From Rhytidiadelphus loreus (lineage: Eukaryota > Streptophyta > Bryopsida > Hypnales > Hylocomiaceae), in contig OX344763.1 in assembly GCA_947034895.1 (NCBI GenBank), forward strand, positions 33,665,025 through 33,729,024: DNA of 64,000 nt, in the 5' to 3' direction. Numbering within the stretch: the first letter of the stretch is position 1; every line of letters starts with the position of its first letter. The translations under genes and the position numbers were made by a program. The notes under the pieces are model-generated. The model was not told the origin of the DNA, made no database searches, and saw nothing but the letters and a program-made list of their open reading frames with translations. Shown here one piece after another: positions 57,867-64,000 of the stretch.

Positions 57867-60800
57867 ATGAGTTACAAGCCACACATGGAGATCCGAATGT
57901 TGGTGATGACCGCTCTGGTCGTGGCCTCCTGTTTCTTCCTCCTCTTGTTGCAAGATGCAGGAGCACATGCTCAAGTGATAGGCTCGCCGCCATTACCCAG
58001 CACAGGGTTTTGTGAGGCTTTCGTGAGTCCAGTGAACTATAAGTGCACGGAAGAAAAGGTACGCATCAATTTGTAAGTCAAAAACAAAGAATCGAGATCG
58101 AAAACTCCCGAGATAACACCTTCAATTGTTCTAATTGGTCATGTGGGTCTTCTTGTGTGTCAAATCTTTTGATCATGTTTTCACCAGTAATAGTTGGTTT
58201 CTATCGTCAAAGTTTGTATCCTAGAGAATTTGAACCTTTACTGGGGGTGGATTTTCAGGTTCAAACTGAAGACGGTTTTTTGCTTGCAGTCCAAAAGATA
58301 TCTTCTACTAAGCCTCCTGCAATAGCTCGAGGGCCTGCTTTCCTCTATCATGGCATTATGGAGGTACAAGACTATGTCTCACCAAAACATCTCAAATTTA
58401 TAAGCGGTCAAAAGACTCTTGTTTAACCCAAATGGACAGAAGCGGTGGCTTTGAAATCTATAGAAGTGACCTACTATCATTGTTTAGAAGTTTCGATGAA
58501 GGTATCAAAACTTATCATTAGTAAGAAGACTATAATTGTTAACAACATGAACATGTTTGTGAAGTTATTGTAATCAACTACTGGCTTCTGAAGTAGAATT
58601 TCTATTTTTGACTTCAGAGACATGACCACGTTTTTGTTTAGATTTGACATAAAATTGGATGATTTTTCATTTCTCTTTGAACTTTGTGCTTGTGGATGTG
58701 ATTCAAGGGAGGAGAAACATGGGTGCTAAACTCAAATGAAGATTCATTGGCACTCATGATGGTGAATTCTGGATATGACGTGTGGATTGGAAACACACGG
58801 TCCTCAAATTACACTTTTGGACACCTCACACACACACGGAAAGACAAGGTTAATAAACTCCACTCTCTCTGGTGCATTTAACTTTGTTTTGTTCTCTTCA
58901 GCATTTACCTTCCTTTTATTTGTTCATGAAAGAAACAAATGTTGAATCATTTTCTTGGAATTGTGGGTTCTACAGGAGTTTTGGAATTGGAATTGGGATA
59001 ATCTTGTGAAATCAGATTTGCCTACAATGCTGCAACACGTTTATGACAGTTCCAACCAAAAAATCTATTATGTTGGCTATTCTCAGGTGTGTTTTCAGAG
59101 TCTGGAATACCCATGATTGAAGAGATATGATTAAAGTTAATCTAATGCTAGTACTTCCATGTCGTAGAATTTTCTATTATTCCAATCTACCACGTTTATT
59201 TTTTTTAGATAATAAAAATATGCTTTACTTTGCCAAATGCTCATGGATGGAAGGTGAAACTTCAAATACTCAAATTTGTTCACAATTGGCAGGGAACAAT
59301 GACGGCACTAGCATCCTTTTCAGAAGGAAATACTGTGAATCTTGTATCCAAAGCAGCGTTGTTAAGTCCTATTGCCTCTTTGGGACACATCACCTCTTCT
59401 ATTGCATCTGCAGCTTCTTTTCTATTTGTGGATGAGGTATTTGATCACCCTTCAACAATTGATATTCCTCGCTTAGTTTGAACAAACTGCACCGACAGTT
59501 CTAATTCTCGCGATCTTTTGGACTTCAAATCACTTTCTGATTCTGTCTGTCTGTGCAGATTCTATTGCTTTCAGGTGTGGCAGAATTCAATGCTTACAGG
59601 TAATTAAAATATTGTGTAGATCTGTATTAGGTTTCCAATACATTGACAATAACTTTCATTTCATGTATGCTATGTCAAGTAAAGGTTCAAACTAATCCTA
59701 TGAAATATATCGTTTCTTTTTCACATTGATTGATTGTTAATAAATTCTTACTTCAATGTTATGGGCTTCTTCCTGCTTGAATGGTTGGAAATGGAGCAGT
59801 GATGCAGGGCGGCAATTCATGGATATCGCATGTACGTCACCCCAAGTTGATTGTCGACGTGAGTTCATGAGTCAAATTACAGGTACGTGAATTACATTTT
59901 CAAATCAACGACATTCATATGAGTTTTTATCATTGATCATCTGATATTGTTGTTCAACTAAAGAACCTCCTCAATATAGGTGACACTCCCACGGTTTTCA
60001 CTGAAGAATCTAGTTCAATCCAGTATCACTTGGAAACATCAGACAGTGGGTTTGTGTGACTGAATATTTAATTAGTGTTTAAAAAAGTTTTTTTACAATG
60101 AGCATTACCAACACTAGAATATCATTATTAGTGCAGTAGATGAAGAATTTGGAATGAGCTTATGTATAACCACTGACGGTACCTTGGAAAGGACAAAAAA
60201 TGTATCTTAACGTGCTACCTGGGCGATTTCTTATTCAGGTACTAATTGTTGCTTCAACTCATCGCGGAAAGATGTCTACGACAAATATTCAATGCAATCA
60301 ACATCAATGCGGAATTTGGCGCATATGGCTCAAAGTGAGTCCTTCTTTTCATACTTGATATTCATCAAAAATCGCATTACAATATCTTCAGTTGACAGAA
60401 GTTGTTAATATACCATTCAGAAGCTCTGACTTCAAAGCTTACGGCATTTCGAATGTAAAAATTTGCACCCACATCAAAAACGAAAGCTGAGTTTTGGAAG
60501 TGGGAGAAGCTTTTTTAGTTCTAAGTTTATAACACGTGAATTGATGGTGTGGTGGCTTGGTACACACTCAGTGGTGCGCTCTGGAAGATTCAGTATGTAT
60601 GACCATGGCTTTTGGAACAACCTGAAGAAATACAATTCCCTATCTCCACCCGAGTACGATGTGTCTGCTATCCCTGCGACGCTGCCCATTTTGCTTGCAC
60701 ACGGAGGCAAAGATGCTCTTGCCGACACCGACGACGTCGCCGAATTGATTCAGAATTTGCAAGGAACTCCTCAAGTTATCTTTCTCCCTCAGTACGCACA

Positions 60801-60873
60801 TGCCGATTTTGTGATGGGGACAAATGCTAGTGCAGATGTTTACACCCCATTAATTGCTTTCTTTCAAGCATAA
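57867..60873 (+). CDS. Secreted/vacuolar acid lipase-like triacylglycerol lipase
   Basis: Nine exons keep frame to give 404 residues: 57867-58058, 58259-58363, 58708-58848, 58976-59086, 59293-59436, 59559-59599, 59800-59882, 60239-60334 and 60572-60873 (stop TAA). An N-terminal hydrophobic signal peptide (VVASCFFLLLLQ) is followed by the lipase-specific Cys-rich start and a V.TEDGF.L motif. The oxyanion region FLYHGIM precedes the nucleophile elbow GYSQG (Ser182). The other catalytic residues are Asp352 (GGKDALAD) and His381 (YAHADF). N-glycosylation-type NYT is present. Order and length match plant LIP1/LIP2, homologues of lysosomal acid lipase, which hydrolyse triacylglycerols and esters. 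The first in-frame ATG (57867) or Met7 (57885) could be the start. All key residues are intact. Confidence 0.93.
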
Positions 60874-62061
60874 TAGAAAAAAAGGAAAATTGTTTAGTGT
60901 TAACTGACAATCATAGATACGTTGGAGGCTTGTTGGATCATGGACTAGGAAATATGCTTGAGAGTGAGGAGAGACCAAATCATCCCTACTGAAGCAAGAA
61001 TGTTCAGATCTGTGTTTTGATTGATGTAAAAGTTTTTTTTTTAATGTTAAGAGAGATTATGAAAGATTATGGGCTGTAAATAATCCAATTTTGGTTGCCT
61101 TGAACACTTGAATTTGACATTATGTGTTGTTCAATGTGAAGTGTTGTGTAGGTAGGTTCAATCATGATATTTTTTCCAAGGAGTTACTTAAGGGTTAACA
61201 CAAATCAATAATCAATTGATTGTGATCATATTGTACAGTACGATGGTACAATTTGTGTTGGTGCTGTTTGTCGTTACAGTGGTTTCGAAAACAAAGAATG
61301 ATGATGAAAGATGAGACTATGGGAGAGTAGGGTGTGTGATTTACTGATTACAAACAAAATGTTTGGATTTGAAAGACCTTAATATTGTAGCCACAATGAA
61401 GTTACATATGTTTATGTACATATAAAACACCCAAAAACGTGTAGACTGTTGTTGAAAGTGTGCCCCAATTGAAAGTTCAATTAAATGTTTTCATACTTAA
61501 TCAATTGCAAATTAATTGTTGATTCTTTAGATTTAAGTTTCAATGGCATGGGAAGTGTTACTTTGATAATTCACAGTGATTACACGTCTTATTCAGAAAT
61601 TCTTTTTATCTTTTTGAAAATTCATGATTTTCAACTGCTAATATTACAAAAACGTTTTTTTATTTTTTTAAAAAGGTGCCTCCAACTATGCTTACTAATG
61701 AATTGCTTATTTTGATGTTTTAGGGTGTTTTCACCTTATATATCTAGTTCTTATCTGATTCTTGAAATCTTATGATCATGATCATTTTAAATTTTTGTAG
61801 AATTAAATGACTTGAGAACTAATTGGTGTAAAATTAGCAGTGCTAATGTAACCCTTCAGTAGTGACGTGGTCTAAACTTGAAATCACTATGAACGATGAT
61901 TTGGCCAAAAACTCATCAAAGAGGTGAAAATTCTCGAAGGGTCGAAATTACCCATTTGTTTTCTTGCCACATTTGAGAAATATGCCTGATGTGTCCAGCG
62001 TGTCATGTAGAGTCACAAACTAGGAGCTATTGAGTGTTCCTGAGGTACCCTTATGCTTATT
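60874..62061. other. Lipase 3' flank, no further gene seen
   Basis: The 3' UTR probably extends past 61000. No additional exon on either strand until the minus-strand exon candidate ending at 62062. Confidence 0.45.
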
Positions 62062-62295
62062 TCACAGACAAGACACTCTTATCAAATTAGAGGCATTACA
62101 AGAGAAATATGCTTGAAGTGGCTCCCAACCACACGTTCCAACTGTAAGCAGTGGTACTATTCCTCTCATAAATTTTTTTTCTCCAATGTCACTTTCTATC
62201 AATAATGTTATGGGTCCAGTGTCTGCGCAAATTCCCACCGTCTGCTCTAGCAGTTCAACACGCTTGTTACTGTTAATAGATAGCACCACGTTAAT
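62062..62295 (-). CDS. Possible alternative 3' exon downstream of NDX
   Basis: The minus strand has a strong acceptor (TTTTACCTTTCCAG, ending at 62296) followed by a 77-codon open exon: INVVLSINSNKRVELLEQTV, ICADTGPITLLIESDIGEKK, FMRGIVPLLTVGTCGWEPLQ, then stop TGA at 62062. It is in phase 0, and the NDX last exon has a possible donor GTAAAT after GAATTA (62539) also in phase 0, so the two can be joined. Composition and lack of stops look like real coding. I do not recognise the domain. It may instead belong to another gene. Confidence 0.4.
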   Translation of the reverse strand: MNVVLSINSNKRVELLEQTVGICADTGPITLLIESDIGEKKFMRGIVPLLTVGTCGWEPLQAYFSCNASNLIRVSCL

Positions 62296-62520
62296 CTGGA
62301 AAGGTAAAACTCACAACCATAAAAATTACATTACAAGATCATACGAAGGGAAGGATTTTCATATAAAGGCAATGGGCCAACTCAATTTTGGCCGATATAA
62401 CAGAAAACAAAGAACATACCTCAATGTTCCAAATGGTTTTAGAGTTAACTTTTGCGTTGCATAACTGCGTCCTATAAAATATGCACATTTGATGTACACA
62501 AGGGTGACGATAACTGTTGT

Positions 62521-64000
62521 TCATGGCGTAGAATTTACTAATTCTTTCAAGAGGGCGGGTACTGTGGTCACTCTGTACATGTGGTCGATATCCCAAGTAA
62601 CACGAGATACACCACCTAAGGTTTCAACTTCCTCAAATGAAGAATCTCCCGTTGATGAAGGAAATGGGAGTTTCGTGGTCTTCTCTACCTTGAGATCTGA
62701 CACCTCCACTACACACAACTTTTCATCCTCTAGAATACATCTCTGCCAGGAGCCTTCTACTTGCGTAATAGTTCCTACAGCCATTTCTGCATCATCATTG
62801 CCACGTAAGCTCACAACATCACCTATCTTCCACTTTTTAACCGAACTACTACCAGAATTGTCTTGGTCACCTTCACTGCAAGCATTCGAGGGTGCTCTGG
62901 CAGATGGAATGGGAAATCTTAGTGGTCCAACCTCCTCCTGATCCATATCGTCTTCGTTCAGTCGAGTCGAGGCCTCCGCAGGACTGTCCATGTCATCTGA
63001 GGCGACGGATCGGCGCGACTTCTCAGATCGAGCGTTCACGACATCCCCTTCCACTTGACGCTGCTTGTCCCGCTCTTGTCTAGCGATCCGGGCTTTTCGG
63101 TTGTTAAGCCTGCCGCACACCAAGCTCACTAACTTCCATCAATACAGATACACATTCAGAGTAATGAAGAATACATAATGAAACAAACCTACTCGTGATA
63201 AAATGTCCTTCCGACAGTTTGAGATCCAAGGGACTATCCTCGCACAGCCTCAACCTTTAGGATCCAGGTAATAATAATAGGGGACTAACTTCAGACTCAA
63301 ACTGGAACAATTGTGTCATCAGACGACATACCAGTTCTTTAGCTGTTGGTATGCTACCTCCGGACCCTGAAATAATTAGACGGTCATCAGTTTCTGGAGA
63401 AAATACTGTAGCCACAGCACTAAAATCATAGGTTTCTGATAACAGCATCCTAATTTCATAGCATGAGGATGTTATATGTGGCCTAACCACACAATTATCA
63501 GACCTTCAGAGTGAAGGACTTACAATTTGATTAAGGCGATCTGTCCATTGTTTGATGGCCACCGGGGAACGCTGCATTTCTGGCTCAAACTGAAGAGCCG
63601 CTTCCATTACACTCACTTGCTTGTCATTCATAATATTCCTCTTCCGTTTCTTAGGCTGAGACTCATCCCCGTGTTCGCTGCTATAGGGTTCCCGATCCCG
63701 ACTGGTCCTTCTTGTAGCTGGAGTCACCATCCCGCCAAAATTGACCCCTCCACTTTCTTGTTCCCCTCTTCCACCGTCCTCTCGTTCTGTAAAATTGGCG
63801 CTCCCAGATTCTACCTCTTCTTTTACTATTACAGGTGCTACCTCCTTCTCATCTTCGTGGATCTCCAACTTTGGTGAATGAAGGGCAATTGTTGGTTCAT
63901 CCCGAACGGAATGTTCTTCTACGTCCATCTTCAACATGAGAATTGCAGTTGGAGTGGATTCTACAGTATGCCCAGTAGCTTCTTCTGAAGTGTGGGGAAT
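62521..64000 (-). CDS. NDX: Nodulin homeobox (NDX) protein, 3' part
   Basis: The minus-strand reading frame is open from the window edge (64000) to 63524. It splices to a 35-nt exon (63366-63332) and then to 63109-62521 (stop TGA). The joins build an atypical homeodomain: KKRKRNIMNDKQVSVMEAAL, then WTDRLNQI|GPEVAYQQLKNW|LNNRKARIARQE, with Trp and WLNNRKAR in helix 3. The C-terminal NDX-B-type region follows (WKIGDVVSLRG, VGTITQVEGSW, DLKVEKTTKLPFPS, SSFEEVE). NDX proteins bind DNA/RNA-DNA hybrids and Polycomb partners and act in chromatin silencing and hormone response (family knowledge). The N-terminal majority of the protein is outside the window. All splice sites are GT-AG. Confidence 0.9.

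Overview
The window is nuclear DNA of a land plant. It is AT-rich, with GT-AG introns, interstitial TTTAGGG-type telomere repeats and plant gene families. The species cannot be named from sequence alone. Genes are sparse and cluster at the two ends; most of the 64 kb is decayed, mostly non-autonomous DNA transposons and foldback elements. I saw no reverse transcriptase, integrase or gag reading frame.

Region by region. 0-4.9 kb: two TTAA-flanked elements and a broken PIF/Harbinger transposase on the minus strand. 5.3-7.7 kb: a complete seven-exon MOB1 kinase-activator gene (215 aa), followed by an acidic unknown ORF (8.07-8.86 kb). 9-20 kb: MITE-like elements of several families, a 2.0-kb GGGCCGG-ended element and a Harbinger-type foldback. 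20.3-24.65 kb: a 4.3-kb hAT-like element with a perfect 8-bp target duplication and GC-rich tandem repeats, next to a decayed hAT transposase. 27.1-30.5 kb (minus): a Myb/SANT gene with two in-frame stops in its coiled coil, and an acidic ORF with an EAR-like motif and a TATA box. 31-35.2 kb: gene debris, including PP2C and MED6 fragments. 35-45 kb: an old pair of duplicated segments, a palindrome-cored minisatellite, one unknown ORF and an AT microsatellite. 45.4-47.0 kb: a non-autonomous CACTA element. 47.2-55.4 kb: tightly packed TTAA-flanked elements and AAGGTA-ended MITEs, plus a 120-bp satellite. 57.0-57.7 kb: a small tail-anchored-type membrane protein gene. 57.9-60.9 kb: a complete nine-exon secreted acid lipase. 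62.1-64.0 kb (minus): the 3' part of a nodulin-homeobox (NDX) gene that runs off the window end.

The genes do not form a pathway. The most unusual content is in the repeats: (i) a set of elements with CCC...GGG ends always at TTAA, resembling the piggyBac signature and uncommon in plants; (ii) one module of about 150 bp shared by a hAT-like element, a Harbinger foldback and a CACTA element; (iii) a recurrent box pair resembling the plant snRNA promoter (TCCCACAT-like box plus TATA at similar spacing).
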